From contig NZ_MOWM01000003.1 of assembly GCF_016082275.1 (NCBI RefSeq), forward strand, positions 1 to 64,000: a stretch of DNA of 64,000 bases, in the 5' to 3' direction. Made by a program: the position numbers and the translations under genes. The notes beneath the pieces are model-generated. The model searched no databases. It worked only from the letters and a program-made list of their open reading frames with translations, and was not told the DNA's origin. Source of the stretch: Variovorax sp. E3. Lineage in GTDB: Bacteria > Pseudomonadota > Gammaproteobacteria > Burkholderiales > Burkholderiaceae_C. This document shows, piece after piece, positions 43,573-56,626 of this stretch (position 1 is the stretch's first letter; each line of letters begins with the position of its first letter).

Positions 43573-44409
43573 ATGAACGGAGACGAGGACAACGGCACGC
43601 TCGTGGTCGACATGCCCGACGTGGTCGACCAGGTCGCGCTCGCGAGGCTCTATGGCGAGCCGCTGTTCGCGATGCCGAAAGACCTGTACATCCCGCCCGA
43701 GGCGTTGCAGGTGTTCCTCGAGGCCTTCGAAGGCCCGCTGGACTTGCTGCTCTACCTGATCCGCAAGCAGAACTTCAACATCCTCGACATCCCGATGGCG
43801 GGGCTCACGCGGCAATACCTGAGCTACGTCGACGAGATCCGCCAGACCAACCTCGAACTGGCGGCCGAGTATCTGCTCATGGCCGCGATGCTGATCGAGA
43901 TCAAGTCGCGCATGCTGCTGCCGCCCAAGAAGGTGGCCGACGGCGAAGAGGCCGAAGACCCGCGCGCCGAACTCGTGCGCCGCCTGCTCGAGTACGAGCA
44001 GACCAAGCTGCAGGCCGCCGCCATCAGCGCCATGCCGACCTACGGCCGCGACTTCTGGAAGGGGCAGGTCTACATCGAGCAGTCGCTCAAGCCGCGCTTT
44101 CCCGACGTCGACGTGGCCGAGCTGCGCGACGCCTGGGCCGACATCATGAAGCGCGCCAAGCTCGTGCAGCACCACAAGATCTCGCGCGAGGAGCTCAACG
44201 TGCGCGAGCACATGAGCATCGTGCTGCGCCACCTGCAGGGGCAGCGCTTCGTGGAGTTCGAAAAGCTGTTCGACGTGTCGCGCGGCGCGCCGGTGCTGAT
44301 CGTCACTTTCATCGCGATGCTCGAGCTCGCGAAGGAAACGCTGATCGACATCACGCAGGCCGAGGCCTTTGCCCCCATCTACGTCCGGCTGGCCTACTCG
44401 CCGGCCTGA
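43573..44409 (+). CDS. scpA: Chromosome segregation/condensation protein ScpA
   Basis: ScpA is the kleisin that, with ScpB, links SMC arms to condense DNA. The 278-aa protein has the N-terminal SMC-contact region FEGPLDLLLYLIRKQNFNIL at about residues 48-67, the helical YLLMAAMLIEIKSRMLLPPK and a C-terminal winged helix (FEKLFDVSRGAPVLIVTFIA) of the kleisin type. An N-terminal extension of about 35 residues is present. The gene is 76 bp after DUF3460 and 19 bp before nadB. Confidence 0.93.
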   Translation: MNGDEDNGTLVVDMPDVVDQVALARLYGEPLFAMPKDLYIPPEALQVFLEAFEGPLDLLLYLIRKQNFNILDIPMAGLTRQYLSYVDEIRQTNLELAAEYLLMAAMLIEIKSRMLLPPKKVADGEEAEDPRAELVRRLLEYEQTKLQAAAISAMPTYGRDFWKGQVYIEQSLKPRFPDVDVAELRDAWADIMKRAKLVQHHKISREELNVREHMSIVLRHLQGQRFVEFEKLFDVSRGAPVLIVTFIAMLELAKETLIDITQAEAFAPIYVRLAYSPA

Positions 44410-44428
44410 CCCCACCGATTGCCGCCTT

Positions 44429-46011
44429 GTGAACTCCGCCGTGCGTGACTTCGATGTACTGATCGTCGGCAGCGGCCTGGCCGGCCTGTCGGCCGCGTTG
44501 CACCTGGCCCCCACGCACCGCGTGGCCGTGCTGACCAAGCGCGCGCTGAACGACGGCTCCAGCGCCTGGGCGCAGGGCGGCATCGCGGCGGTGCTGGCGG
44601 CGGGCGACAGCTTCGACGCCCACGTCGAAGACACGCTGGTGGCCGGCGCCGGCCTGTGCGACCCCGAGGCCACGCGCTTCGTGGTCGAGCATGCGCCCGA
44701 GGCCATCGGCTGGCTGCGCGAGCTGGGCGTGCCCTTCTCCGAAGAAGATGGCGACCTGCACCTGACGCGCGAAGGCGGCCACAGCCAGCGCCGCATCGTG
44801 CACGTGACCGACGCCACCGGCGCGGCCGTGCAGCAGGTGCTGATCGAGCGCGTGCGCCGCACGCCGAACATCACGCTGTTCGAGCACCACACGCTGGTCG
44901 ACCTGATCACCGCCCGCAAGCTCGGCCAGCCAGACCCAGCCTGCCTGGGCCTGTACGCGCTCGACGACGAGACCGACGAGGTACTGGCCTTTCGTGCGCC
45001 GCACACCATCCTGGCGACGGGCGGCGCGGGCAAGGTCTACCTGTACACGACCAACCCCGACACGGCCACCGGCGACGGCATTGCCGCCGCGTGGCGCGCG
45101 GGCTGCCGGGTGTCGAACATGGAGTTCATCCAGTTCCACCCGACCTGCCTGTACCACCCGCACGCCAAGTCGTTCCTGATCAGCGAGGCGGTGCGCGGCG
45201 AAGGCGGGCTGCTGAAATTGCCCGACGGCACGCGCTTCATGCCGAAGCACGACGAGCGCGCCGAACTCGCGCCGCGCGACGTGGTGGCCCGCGCCATCGA
45301 CTTCGAGATGAAGAAGCACGGGCTCGATTGCGTGTACCTCGACATCTCGCACCAGCCGGCGGCGTTCCTCAAGGAACACTTCCCCAACATCCTCGCGCGC
45401 TGCGCGGAGCTGGGCATCGACATCACGCGCGAGCCCATTCCCGTGGTGCCGGCCGCGCACTACACCTGCGGCGGCGTGCTCAGCGACCTGCGCGGGCGCA
45501 CCGACATCCCCGGCCTGTACGCCATCGGCGAGACCGCCTGCACCGGCCTGCACGGCGCCAACCGGCTGGCCAGCAACTCGCTGGTCGAGTGCATGGTGTT
45601 CGCGCGCGCGGCCGCCGGCGCCATCCTCGAGGCGCCCGTGCGCGAGCGCGCCGAGCTACCCGCCTGGGACGACAGCCGCGTCACCGACGCCGACGAAGCC
45701 GTGGTCATCTCGCACAACTGGGACGAGCTGCGCCGCTTCATGTGGGACTACGTCGGCATCGTGCGCACCAACAAGCGCCTGGAGCGCGCGAGCCACCGCA
45801 TCGCGCTGCTGCAGGCCGAGATCCACGAGTCTACGCGAACTTCCACGTCACGCGCGACCTGCTCGAACTGCGCAACCTGGTGCAGGTGGCCGAGCTGATC
45901 GTGCGTTCCGCGCAGGCCCGCCACGAAAGCCGTGGCCTGCATTTCAGCCGCGATTACCCTTCGCTCGCCGAGCCCACCGCACCCACGGTGCTGGTGCCGC
46001 CGGTCGACTGA
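44429..46011 (+). CDS. nadB: L-aspartate oxidase (one-base frameshift)
   Basis: Oxidises aspartate to iminoaspartate, the first step of NAD synthesis with NadA. The 527-aa rejoined flavoprotein has the FAD loop [52 protein letters not shown] and [20 protein letters not shown]. One T missing near 45830 breaks the frame; restored, it reads [20 protein letters not shown] and ends [12 protein letters not shown] 44429 is chosen; the start is less certain than the body. Confidence 0.92.
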
Positions 46012-46083
46012 CCCGCCCCACCCGTCTCGTTGTCTTCACTCAAGGATGCCCGGCCACCGACGCCCGCAGGGAGAAACCCAACC

Positions 46084-48480
<2,397 letters not shown>

Positions 48481-48513
48481 AGCGGCCGCCCTTTTCCCCC
48501 GAGTTTTTTGACG

Positions 48514-48876
48514 ATGCGATTCACCATCAGCCAACGCTTTTTCTTCGACGCCGCCCACACGCTGAAGCGCGAGATCGAAGTCGAAGGCAGCCGCCGTATC
48601 CACGGCCACACGTACCACGCCGAGGTGTGGCTGGCAGGGGAGCGCGACCCGGTGACGGGGATGGTGATCGACCTGGGGTTGCTGCGGCGGCGGCTGGAAG
48701 ATGTGCGCGAGCAGCTCGACCATCATCTGCTGGACGACGTGCCGGGGCTGCATCCGCCGACGCTGGAGAATTTGTGCGTGTTCATTGCGCAGGCGCTGCC
48801 GGATCTGCGGGCTTCATTGGCGCGCGTGAAGGTGTGGCGCGAGGCGTTGGGCGACAGCTGCACGGTGGAGTTCTAG
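48514..48876 (+). CDS. queD: 6-carboxy-5,6,7,8-tetrahydropterin synthase
   Basis: Makes carboxy-tetrahydropterin, the substrate of QueE, from dihydroneopterin triphosphate. The 120-aa product has the zinc histidines in FDAAHTLK and RIHGHTYHAEVWL (about residues 14 and 30-34) and the catalytic DHHLLDDV region, plus PPTLENLC. Short but full length for the QueD group. ATG 48514 is the start; a TTG two codons upstream is unlikely. It converges with nadA, with a REP-like element between. Confidence 0.93.
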   Translation: MRFTISQRFFFDAAHTLKREIEVEGSRRIHGHTYHAEVWLAGERDPVTGMVIDLGLLRRRLEDVREQLDHHLLDDVPGLHPPTLENLCVFIAQALPDLRASLARVKVWREALGDSCTVEF

Positions 48877-48882
48877 GCATTT

Positions 48883-48984
48883 CTCCCTCCCTTCCGGGGG
48901 AGGGTCGGGGTGGGGGCCAGCGGTGTTTCCACTGGGCATGCTCTGCCTGCCCCCATCCCAGCCTTCCCCCAGAGGGGGAAGGAG
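48883..48984. repeat. REP-like three-hairpin palindromic element, copy 2
   Basis: CCCTCCC-TTCC-GGGGGAGGG, then a central stem GGGGTGGGGGC/GCCCCCATCCC, then CCTTCCCCC-AGA-GGGGGAAGG. The reverse complement of the copy at 891-1006 aligns with it along most of its length except for the middle. It lies 6 bp after queD and 9 bp before the nadA stop, between converging genes, as copy 1 does. Confidence 0.75.
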
Positions 48985-48993
48985 CAAAACGGT

Positions 48994-50114
48994 TCAGGCC
49001 GCGCCGATGCCCGCCACCAGGCTCCCAGGCGCCTGCCCATTCTTCAACCCCGCCGTGAACGCCAGCATCCGGTCGATCGGCACCCGCGCCCGCACACCCA
49101 GCGCCGGGTCGACATGGATCTCTCCCGCGCCCGTTTCCAGCGCGTTCGCCAGCTCCACCAGCCCGTTCATCGCCATCCACGGGCAATGCGCGCAGCTCTT
49201 GCAAGTGCCGCCGTTGCCGGCGGTCGGCGCCTCGATGAAGGTCTTGCCGGGGTTCAGCGTGCGCAGCTTGTGCAGCATGCCGGTGTCGGTCGCGACGATG
49301 AATTCGCTCGCGTCCATGCCCCGCGCGGCGTTCAGGATGGCCGAGGTGGAGCCCACCGCGTCCGCCAGCGCGATCACATCCGCCGGCGACTCCGGGTGCA
49401 CCAGCACCTTGGCCTTCGGATGCTCCTTCATGAGCAGTTCGAGCTCCAGCGCCTTGAACTCGTCATGCACGATGCAGGCGCCGTTCCAGCTGACCATGTC
49501 GGCGCCGGTCTGGCGCTGGATGTAGTCGCCCAAGTGGCGGTCGGGCCCCAGAGAATCTTTTGCCCGGCCGCGTGCAGCGCGCCCACCACGTCGAGCGCGC
49601 AGCTCGAGGTGACGAGCCAGTCGGCGCGCGCCTTCACGGCCGCGCTGGTGTTGGCGTAGACCACCACCGTGCGGTCGGGGTGCTGGTCGCAGAAGGCGCT
49701 GAACTGTTCCACCGGGCAACCCAGGTCGAGCGAGCAGTTCGCATCGAGGTCGGGCATCAGCACGCGCTTTTCGGGCGACAGGATCTTCGAGGTCTCGCCC
49801 ATGAAGCGCACGCCCGACACCACCAGCGTCTGCGCGGCGTGGTCGCGGCCGAAACGCGCCATTTCGAGCGAATCGCTCACGATGCCGCCGGTTTCCTCGG
49901 CCAGGTCCTGCAGGTCGGGGTGCACGTAGAAGTGCGACACCATCACGGCGTTGCGCTCGCGCAGCAGGCGGCGAATGCGCGCCTTCAGTGCGATGCGTTC
50001 GTCGGGGGAAGGCTCGGGCGGCACGCGGGCCCAGGCGTGGCGCGTGTCGCAAACGGCGCCGGCCGATTCGGTGGGCTGCTCGTAGTCGACGTCGATGACG
50101 GAAGCGGTCGTCAT
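48994..50114 (-). CDS. nadA: Quinolinate synthase A (one-base frameshift)
   Basis: NadA condenses iminoaspartate with dihydroxyacetone phosphate to quinolinate using a [4Fe-4S] cluster. The 373-aa rejoined protein has [75 protein letters not shown] and the cluster segment [18 protein letters not shown]. One C missing near 49547 breaks the frame at KILWGPDRHLG. It lies 16 bp downstream of nadC on the same strand, so nadC-nadA are one operon, apart from nadB. Confidence 0.93.
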
Positions 50115-50130
50115 GGGGAGATTGGTTTTT

Positions 50131-51003
50131 TTACAGGAACCGCATCGAGTAATCGATGGCCTTCACGTCTTTGGTCAACGCGCCAACCGAAATACGGTCG
50201 ACACCGGTCTCGGCCAGGGCCCGCAGGCCGTCGAGCGTGACCCCGCCCGAGATTTCGAGGACGGCCTTGCGGTCGTCGCCCACGGCGTCGTTGATGCGAA
50301 CGGCTTCGCGCAGCGTGGCCAGGTCCATGTTGTCGAGCAGCACCATGCGCGCGCCGGCTTCCAGCGCTTCGTGCAGTTGGGCCAGCGTTTCGACCTCGAC
50401 CTCGACGAAAGCGGCTTGCGAGGCCACCGGCGCCACGGCGCGCAGCGCGGCCGCCACGCCACCGGCCGCGGCAATGTGGTTTTCCTTGATGAGCACCGCG
50501 TCGTACAGCCCGATGCGGTGGTTCAGGCCGCCGCCGGTGCGCACGGCGTACTTCTGCGCCAGGCGCAGCCCCGGAATGGTCTTGCGCGTGTCGACGATGC
50601 GCGCGCGGGTGCCGCGCACGGCGTCGGCATACAGGGCGGTCTTGGTGGCGACCGCGCTCAGCAGCTGCAGGAAGTTGAGCGCGGTGCGCTCGGCCGTCAG
50701 CAGCGCGCGGGCGGCGCCTTCGATCTCGAGCACGGTCTGGTCGGCGGCGCAACGCTCGCCTTCGGCGCAGAGCCAATGGATGCGCACCGCGGGGTCGAGC
50801 TGCCGCAGCGTGGCCTCGACCCAGGGCGCGCCGCACACCACGGCGGATTCGCGCGCCAGCACGCGGGCACGGGCGGTGCGGGCCGGGTCGACCAGCGATG
50901 CGGTGAGGTCGCCGTCGGCAACGTCTTCCTGCAGGGCACGGGTGGCGTCCGACAGGGCCAGCGCGGCCACGGCCGACGCTGAAAAATCAAAGCGAAGGCT
51001 CAT
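50131..51003 (-). CDS. nadC: Quinolinate phosphoribosyltransferase (decarboxylating)
   Basis: Converts quinolinate and PRPP to nicotinate mononucleotide. The 290-aa protein has [60 protein letters not shown] with [15 protein letters not shown] and [11 protein letters not shown], all active-site signatures. Complete and unbroken. It is followed by nadA in the same direction. Confidence 0.95.
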   Translation of the reverse strand: MSLRFDFSASAVAALALSDATRALQEDVADGDLTASLVDPARTARARVLARESAVVCGAPWVEATLRQLDPAVRIHWLCAEGERCAADQTVLEIEGAARALLTAERTALNFLQLLSAVATKTALYADAVRGTRARIVDTRKTIPGLRLAQKYAVRTGGGLNHRIGLYDAVLIKENHIAAAGGVAAALRAVAPVASQAAFVEVEVETLAQLHEALEAGARMVLLDNMDLATLREAVRINDAVGDDRKAVLEISGGVTLDGLRALAETGVDRISVGALTKDVKAIDYSMRFL

Positions 51004-51023
51004 GGCTCTTTGTCTTTTCGTTT

Positions 51024-52069
51024 TTAAGAGGGGTGACGGGGCGAGGTTGCGCCAGCACCGGGCGCCACGACGGATTCCGGCACCGGGTCGCGGCCGGTCA
51101 GGGCGGCCACGGCGTCCTGCGGGCTCACGCGGCCGTCGAGCAGCGCAACCACGCCTTCGGCGATCGGCATTTCGATGCCCAGGCCGCGCGCACGCTGCAC
51201 CACGGTGCGGGCGCAGTACACGCCTTCGGCCACATGGCCCAGCGACGCCACGGCCTGCGCCAGCGTACGGCCCTGGGCCAGCAGCAGGCCGACCTTTCGG
51301 TTGCGCGACAGGTCGCCGGTGGCGGTCAGCACCAGGTCGCCCAGGCCGGAAAGGCCCATGAAGGTCTCGGCGCGAGCGCCCAGCGCCAGGCCGAAGCGTG
51401 TCATTTCAGCCAGGCCGCGCGTGATCAGCGCCGCGCGGGCATTGAGCCCGAGCGCCAGGCCGTCGCACAGTCCGGTGGCGATGGCCAGCACGTTCTTGAC
51501 CGCGCCGCCCACTTCCACGCCCACGATGTCCTCGTTGGCATAGACGCGCAGCGCCGGTCCGTGGAAAGCCTCGACCAGCGCGTCGCGCACGGTGGCGTGC
51601 GGGCTGGCGGCCACCAGCGCGGTCGGCCGCCCTTCGGCGACTTCCTGCGCGAAGCTGGGGCCGCTGAGCACGCCGCCCTTCAGCTCGGGCGCGACCTGCG
51701 CCCAGATTTCGTGGGCGAGCAGGCCGAAGGATGCGGGGGAGGTGTCGAGCGCGGGCTCGACGCCCTTGCACAGCCACGCCACTTGCGCGCTCGTGCCGCG
51801 CAGGGCCATGAGCTGTTCGCGCAGGGCGGCCATGGGGGTGGCCACGATGACGAGGTCGGCACCGGCCTGGGCCTGGCCGATTTCGCCCGCGCGCACGGCG
51901 AGCGAGGCTGGCAGGGCCAGCCCGGGCAGGTAGCGGGTGTTTTCACGCGCGGCGACATGGCGTCGGCCTGGCCCGCGTCGCGGGCCCAGAGCGTGACCTC
52001 GTGGCGGGCCGCCGCGTTGACCGCGACAGCCGTGCCCCAGGCACCGGCGCCATGAACGCAGATCTTCAT
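51024..52069 (-). CDS. gpsA: Glycerol-3-phosphate dehydrogenase [NAD(P)+] (one-base frameshift)
   Basis: Makes sn-glycerol-3-phosphate for phospholipids. The 348-aa rejoined protein has the nucleotide loop [16 protein letters not shown], the catalytic lysine in [10 protein letters not shown] and [19 protein letters not shown], and [20 protein letters not shown]. One base missing near 51953 breaks the frame after about residue 39. The C-terminus has a short Ala/Pro-rich extension. It follows secB in a conserved order also seen in E. coli (rhodanese, grxC, secB, gpsA). Confidence 0.93.
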
Positions 52070-52093
52070 CGGCGTTGGCGGCGTCGTGCCGGT

Positions 52094-52558
52094 TTACTGT
52101 GCGAGGGTGGGCGCGGCCTGGCCGGCGGCCTGTGCCTGCTGCTGCTCGTACATCGCCTGGAAGTTGATTTCGGCGAGGTGCACGGGCGGGAAGCCGCCGC
52201 GCTGGATCACGTCGGCCACGTTGCCGCGCAGGTACGGGTACACGATCTGCGGGCAGGCGATGCCCAGGATGGCGCCCATCTGCTCTTCGGGCAGGTGGCG
52301 GATCTCGAAGATGCCGGCTTGCTTGGCTTCGACCAGGAACACGGTCTTGTCGCCGATCTTGGTCTGCACAGTGGCCGACACGGTGATCTCGAAGATGCCT
52401 TCGGCCACGGGCTGAGCGTCCACGCCGAGCTGGATGTCGACGGTGGGCTGCTCCTGCTCCAGCAGGATGGCGGGCGAATTGGGTTGTTCGAGCGACAGGT
52501 CCTTGAGGTAGACGCGCTGGATCTGGAACACGGGATCTTGGGCTTGCTGGTCGGCCAT
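52094..52558 (-). CDS. secB: Protein-export chaperone SecB
   Basis: Keeps preproteins unfolded for SecA. The 154-aa acidic protein has [29 protein letters not shown]-like [33 protein letters not shown] and [17 protein letters not shown], all typical. The Ala/Gln-rich tail ends APTLAQ. ATG 52558 is used; seven upstream codons open to a TTG are unlikely. Confidence 0.95.
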   Translation of the reverse strand: MADQQAQDPVFQIQRVYLKDLSLEQPNSPAILLEQEQPTVDIQLGVDAQPVAEGIFEITVSATVQTKIGDKTVFLVEAKQAGIFEIRHLPEEQMGAILGIACPQIVYPYLRGNVADVIQRGGFPPVHLAEINFQAMYEQQQAQAAGQAAPTLAQ

Positions 52559-52686
52559 GGCTGAACTTTCGAGGATCAAAACAATGCCCGCCGGGGAGAG
52601 GTTCCCGCAGCGGGCTGCAGATGAATGAGCGAACGATTATCGCCCGACGGCCGGGCCGCTTTTCGCGGCGCCGGTTGCTTTCTGTT

Positions 52687-52947
52687 TCAGGCGCCCTGCA
52701 GCAGGGGCACGAGGCCGCCGCGGCCGTCCAGGGCCATCAGGTCGTCGCAGCCGCCCACATGGGTGTCGCCGATGAAGATCTGCGGCACCGTGCGGCGCTG
52801 GGTGATTTCCATCATGGTGTTGCGGGCCTGGGGGTCGGTGTCGATGCGGATCTCTTCGATCTGCTCGACGCCCTTGGCCTTGAGGATTTGCTTCGCACGC
52901 GTGCAGTAGGGGCAAACGGCGGTGGTGTACATCTTGACTGCTTGCAT
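52687..52947 (-). CDS. grxC: Glutaredoxin 3
   Basis: An 86-aa glutathione-dependent redox protein with the active-site CPYC (residues 12-15 in [20 protein letters not shown]), cis-proline region [14 protein letters not shown] and GGCDDLM. It lies between a rhodanese and secB, the conserved order of E. coli yibN-grxC-secB. Confidence 0.95.
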   Translation of the reverse strand: MQAVKMYTTAVCPYCTRAKQILKAKGVEQIEEIRIDTDPQARNTMMEITQRRTVPQIFIGDTHVGGCDDLMALDGRGGLVPLLQGA

Positions 52948-52967
52948 GCTCTTTACCTTGGGAAAAC

Positions 52968-53384
52968 TCAGGCTTTTTCAACCGGCAGGTTAGCGTCTTT
53001 CCAGGCCTTGAGCCCGCCCGCGACCGCTTGGGCCTGCTCGTAACCGAGCTTCTTGGCCATGGCCACGCCGCGCTGGGCACGGGCGCCGGTGGCGCAGACC
53101 AGCAGCAGCGGCACGGTCTTGTTCTTGACCGCGCCGGTCAGCTTCTCTTCGAGCTGGTTCAGGGGCACGTTCTTGGCGCCGATCATGTGGCCGGTGGCAA
53201 ATTCCTCGGGCTCGCGCACGTCGACCAGCACGGCGCGTTCGCGGTTGATGAGCTGCACGGCGCCCTGCGCGGTGAGCGTTCCGCCGCCCGCTCCCCGCAC
53301 CAGCGGCCAGGCCAGCATGGCACCCGAGCTGAGCGCGATCAGGATCAGCATCCAGTTCGCGGTGACGAATTCGATCAATTTCAC
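52968..53384 (-). CDS. Membrane-anchored rhodanese (YibN-like)
   Basis: A 138-aa protein with one N-terminal membrane segment ([19 protein letters not shown]) and a rhodanese domain: [20 protein letters not shown], the active loop [14 protein letters not shown] with its cysteine, and [14 protein letters not shown]. It probably carries sulfur persulfide or senses it at the membrane. Same order as E. coli yibN-grxC-secB. It diverges from gpmA. Confidence 0.9.
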   Translation of the reverse strand: MKLIEFVTANWMLILIALSSGAMLAWPLVRGAGGGTLTAQGAVQLINRERAVLVDVREPEEFATGHMIGAKNVPLNQLEEKLTGAVKNKTVPLLLVCATGARAQRGVAMAKKLGYEQAQAVAGGLKAWKDANLPVEKA

Positions 53385-53456
53385 GGAGGTTCCTTGAATG
53401 GCAAACCGGGGATTTTAGAATGCGAGGTTTCGCAAGCGCAGCCAAAGGCCTCCTAC

Positions 53457-54200
53457 ATGCACAAACTGGTATTGATCCGTCACGGCGAATCCACCTGGAA
53501 TCTCGAAAACCGCTTCACGGGTTGGACGGACGTCGACCTGACCGAAACCGGCGTGGAGCAGGCCAAGCAGGCCGGCCGGCTGCTCAAGGCCGAGGGCTAC
53601 GACTTCGACGTGGCCTACACGAGCGTGCTCAAGCGCGCCACCCGCACCCTGTGGCACACGCTCGACGAACTCGACCGCACCTGGCTGCCTGTGGTGCATT
53701 CCTGGCGCCTGAACGAGCGCCACTACGGCGGCCTGCAGGGCCTGAACAAGGCCGAAACCGCCAAGAAATACGGTGACGAGCAGGTGCTGGTCTGGCGCCG
53801 CAGCTACGGCACCCCGCCGCCGCCGCTGGAAGCCGACGACCCGCGCAGCGAGCGCTCGGACGTGCGCTACGCCAAGCTGGCGCAGGAGCAGATCCCGCTG
53901 ACCGAATGCCTGAAGGACACGGTCGCCCGCGTGCTGCCGTTCTGGAACGAATCGATGGCGCCGGCCATCCGCACCGGCCGCCGGCTGGTGGTCGCGGCCC
54001 ACGGCAACTCGATCCGCGCTCTCGTGAAGTACCTGGACGGCATCTCCGACGACGCGATCGTCGGGCTGAACATCCCGAACGGCATTCCGCTGGTGTACGA
54101 GTTGGACGACGACCTCAAGCCCCTGCGCCACTACTACCTGGGCGATGCCGCCGCCGCCGAAAAAGCCGCCGCCGCGGTGGCCTCGCAGGGCAAAGGCTGA
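53457..54200 (+). CDS. gpmA: 2,3-bisphosphoglycerate-dependent phosphoglycerate mutase
   Basis: Glycolytic mutase interconverting 3- and 2-phosphoglycerate. The 247-aa protein has the phosphohistidine motif [51 protein letters not shown] and the second histidine in [18 protein letters not shown]. Complete. The last 20 residues are Ala/Lys-rich. It is followed 100 bp later by the CtpA-type protease, in the same direction. Confidence 0.95.
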   Translation: MHKLVLIRHGESTWNLENRFTGWTDVDLTETGVEQAKQAGRLLKAEGYDFDVAYTSVLKRATRTLWHTLDELDRTWLPVVHSWRLNERHYGGLQGLNKAETAKKYGDEQVLVWRRSYGTPPPPLEADDPRSERSDVRYAKLAQEQIPLTECLKDTVARVLPFWNESMAPAIRTGRRLVVAAHGNSIRALVKYLDGISDDAIVGLNIPNGIPLVYELDDDLKPLRHYYLGDAAAAEKAAAAVASQGKG

Positions 54201-54300
54201 AGAAACCCTCTTCTGCCGGCCCATTCGTGGAACCCCGGCAGGCAATTTGCTTCCAAGCTGTGTATATTGGTTTGACAGCCGCCGACAAGGACAACCACTC

Positions 54301-55746
54301 ATGATGGGCCAGAAACTGAAGATCACCGGCTGGGTCGCCGCCGGCGCCGTTGCAGGCGTCCTGACCACCGTCTCGTTGCAGACAGTCGCACGCGGTTCGC
54401 TTGCGCCACTGCCGCTCGAGGAATTGCAGCAGCTTGCTGCCGTCTTCGGCATGGTCAAGAGCGACTACGTCGAGCCGGTCGACGAGAAAAAGCTCATCTC
54501 CGACGCCATTTCGGGCATGGTCGCCGGGCTCGACCCGCATTCCCAGTACTTCGACAAGAAGTCCTTCAAGGAATTCCGCGAGGGCACCACCGGCCGTTTC
54601 GTCGGCGTGGGCATCGAGATTTCGCAGGAAGACGGCCTCATCAAGGTCGTCTCGCCCATCGAAGGCTCCCCGGCCTTTCGCGCCGGCCTGAAGCCCAATG
54701 ACCTGATCACCAAGATCGACGACACCGCCGTGCGCGGCCTGTCGCTGAACGAAGCGGTCAAGCGCATGCGCGGCGAAGCCAACACCAAGGTGCTGCTGAC
54801 CATCTTCCGCAAGGACGAGAGCCGCACCTTCCCGGTCACGATCACGCGCGAGGAAATTCGCACGCAGTCGGTGCGCGGCAAGATCATCGAACCCGGCTAC
54901 GGCTGGATCCGCCTGTCGCAGTTCCAGGAACGCACCGTCGACGACTTCGTCAAGAAGATCGACGAGATGTACAAGGAAGACCCGAACCTCAAGGGCCTGG
55001 TGCTCGACCTGCGCAACGACCCGGGCGGCCTGCTCGACGCGGCGGTGGCGGTGTCTTCGGCCTTCCTGCCCGAGAACGTCACGGTGGTCACCACCGACGG
55101 CCAGCTGGCGGAAAGCAAGTCGGTCTACAAGGCGGCGCCGGAGTACTACCAGCGTCGTTCGGGCAGCGACCCACTGCGCAGCCTGCCGGCCGCGCTGAAG
55201 ACCGTGCCGCTGGTGGTGCTGGTGAACGAAGGCTCGGCCTCGGCCAGCGAAATCGTGGCCGGCGCCCTGCAGGACCACAAGCGCGGCATCGTCATGGGCA
55301 GCCAGACCTTCGGCAAGGGCTCGGTGCAGACCGTGCGCCCGCTGGGTCCGGACACCGGCCTGAAGATCACCACGGCGCGCTACTACACGCCCAGCGGCAC
55401 GTCCATCCAGGCCAAGGGCATCGTGCCCAACGTGCTGGTCGACGAAAGCGCCGAAGGCAGCCCCTTCGCCGCCCTGCGCATGCGCGAGGCCGACCTCGAG
55501 AAGCACCTGGCCAGCGGCCAGGGCCCCGAAGTCAAGGACCCGGAACGCGAAAAGGCCCGCGACGAAGCCCGCAAGCGCCTCGAGGAAGAAGCCAAGAAGC
55601 CGCCGCAGGACCGCAAGGTGCCCGAGTTCGGCACCGACAAGGACTTCCCGCTGGTGCAGGCGCTGAACCGCCTGAAGGGCCAGCCGGTGCTGGTCAGCAA
55701 GACGCAGGTCATCGTCGACAACAAGGAAGAGAAGAAAGAAAACTGA
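54301..55746 (+). CDS. C-terminal processing peptidase of the S41 family
   Basis: A 481-aa periplasmic protease (CtpA/Prc family). An N-terminal export or anchor segment (ITGWVAAGAVAGVLTTVSL) leads to FGMVKSDYVEPVDEKKLISD, a PDZ domain (VGVGIEISQEDGLIKVVSPI ... GSPAFRAGLKPNDLITKI) and the catalytic part, with Ser in NEGSASASEIVAGAL and Lys in GSQTFGKGSVQTVRPLG. The C-terminus is highly charged (Lys/Glu), ending NKEEKKEN. It probably trims or degrades envelope proteins. Confidence 0.93.
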   Translation: MMGQKLKITGWVAAGAVAGVLTTVSLQTVARGSLAPLPLEELQQLAAVFGMVKSDYVEPVDEKKLISDAISGMVAGLDPHSQYFDKKSFKEFREGTTGRFVGVGIEISQEDGLIKVVSPIEGSPAFRAGLKPNDLITKIDDTAVRGLSLNEAVKRMRGEANTKVLLTIFRKDESRTFPVTITREEIRTQSVRGKIIEPGYGWIRLSQFQERTVDDFVKKIDEMYKEDPNLKGLVLDLRNDPGGLLDAAVAVSSAFLPENVTVVTTDGQLAESKSVYKAAPEYYQRRSGSDPLRSLPAALKTVPLVVLVNEGSASASEIVAGALQDHKRGIVMGSQTFGKGSVQTVRPLGPDTGLKITTARYYTPSGTSIQAKGIVPNVLVDESAEGSPFAALRMREADLEKHLASGQGPEVKDPEREKARDEARKRLEEEAKKPPQDRKVPEFGTDKDFPLVQALNRLKGQPVLVSKTQVIVDNKEEKKEN

Positions 55747-55773
55747 GCTGAACAAGCCAGGTTTTCTTTCAGG

Positions 55774-55862
55774 AATACCGCGGAACCGGCCTGGCCGGGC
55801 CGCCGGTATTGCCCCCGGCAGGGGGTGGGCGGCCACACGAAGCGGGCAAGCCTGGGGGCGAG
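55774..55862. repeat. Palindromic intergenic sequence before the MoeB/ThiF gene
   Basis: AATACCG (55774-55780) pairs with CGGTATT (55804-55810) around an inner CCGGCC/GGCCGG-type core, and GCCCCCGGCAGGGGG follows. GC-rich CCCCC/GGGGG plus CACGAAG sequences of this kind recur between genes in Comamonadaceae. It may be a terminator-like hairpin for the protease gene or a repeat family member. Confidence 0.4.
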
Positions 55863-55863
55863 C

Positions 55864-56622
55864 ATGAACGATCACGAACTGCTGCGCTACTCGCGCCACA
55901 TCCTTCTGGAAGAGTTCGGCATCGACGGGCAGGAGCGCGTCAGTGCCGGGCGGGTTCTGGTCATCGGCGCCGGCGGGCTGGGCTCGCCGGTTGCGCTGTA
56001 TCTCGCCGCGGCGGGCGTCGGCCACATCGTGCTGGTCGACGACGACGAGGTCGATCTCACCAATCTCCAGCGACAGGTCGCCCACACGCACGCGCGGGTG
56101 GGGCTTGCCAAGGTCGAATCCGCCGCGCAGGCCATGCGCGACATCAACCCCGACATTGCCATCCAGACGCACGCCGTGCGAGCCGACGAGGCGCTGCTGC
56201 CCCGCCTTGTCGCCGAAGCGGATGTGGTGGTCGACTGCTGCGACAACTTCGCCACCCGGCAGCTCGTCAACCGCATCTGCGTGGCCCACGCCAAGCCGCT
56301 GGTGGCGGGCGCGGCCATTCGCTTCGACGGCCAGTTGAGCGTCTATGACACCCGAGACGCCGCCTCCCCCTGCTACGCCTGCCTGTTCCCGCCCGACGCC
56401 GCCTTCGAGGAGACGCGCTGCGCGGTGCTGGGCGTGTTCGGCCCCGTGGTCGGGACCATCGGCACGCTGCAGGCCAGCGAGGCGCTCAAGCTGCTCGCAG
56501 GCATCGGCCCGTCGCTGGCGGGCAAGCTGTTGATGTTCGACGGGCGCAGCACCGGTTTCGACACGCTGCGCGTGGCGCGCGACCCGCACTGCAGCGTCTG
56601 CGCGCAGCGCCCGGCCGCCTAG
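55864..56622 (+). CDS. MoeB/ThiF-type adenylyltransferase (HesA/MoeB/ThiF family)
   Basis: Activates a ubiquitin-like sulfur carrier (MoaD or ThiS) by adenylation. The 252-aa E1-like protein has the N-terminal RYSRHILLEEFGIDGQERVS, the nucleotide loop VLVIGAGGLGSPVALYLA, DDDEVDLTNLQRQVAH, CCDNFATRQLVNRICV and zinc cysteines in YACLFPP and CSVCAQRP. MoeB would serve molybdopterin, in line with the Mo enzymes in the window; ThiF cannot be excluded. It is 117 bp after the protease. Confidence 0.88.
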   Translation: MNDHELLRYSRHILLEEFGIDGQERVSAGRVLVIGAGGLGSPVALYLAAAGVGHIVLVDDDEVDLTNLQRQVAHTHARVGLAKVESAAQAMRDINPDIAIQTHAVRADEALLPRLVAEADVVVDCCDNFATRQLVNRICVAHAKPLVAGAAIRFDGQLSVYDTRDAASPCYACLFPPDAAFEETRCAVLGVFGPVVGTIGTLQASEALKLLAGIGPSLAGKLLMFDGRSTGFDTLRVARDPHCSVCAQRPAA

Positions 56623-56626
56623 CGCT

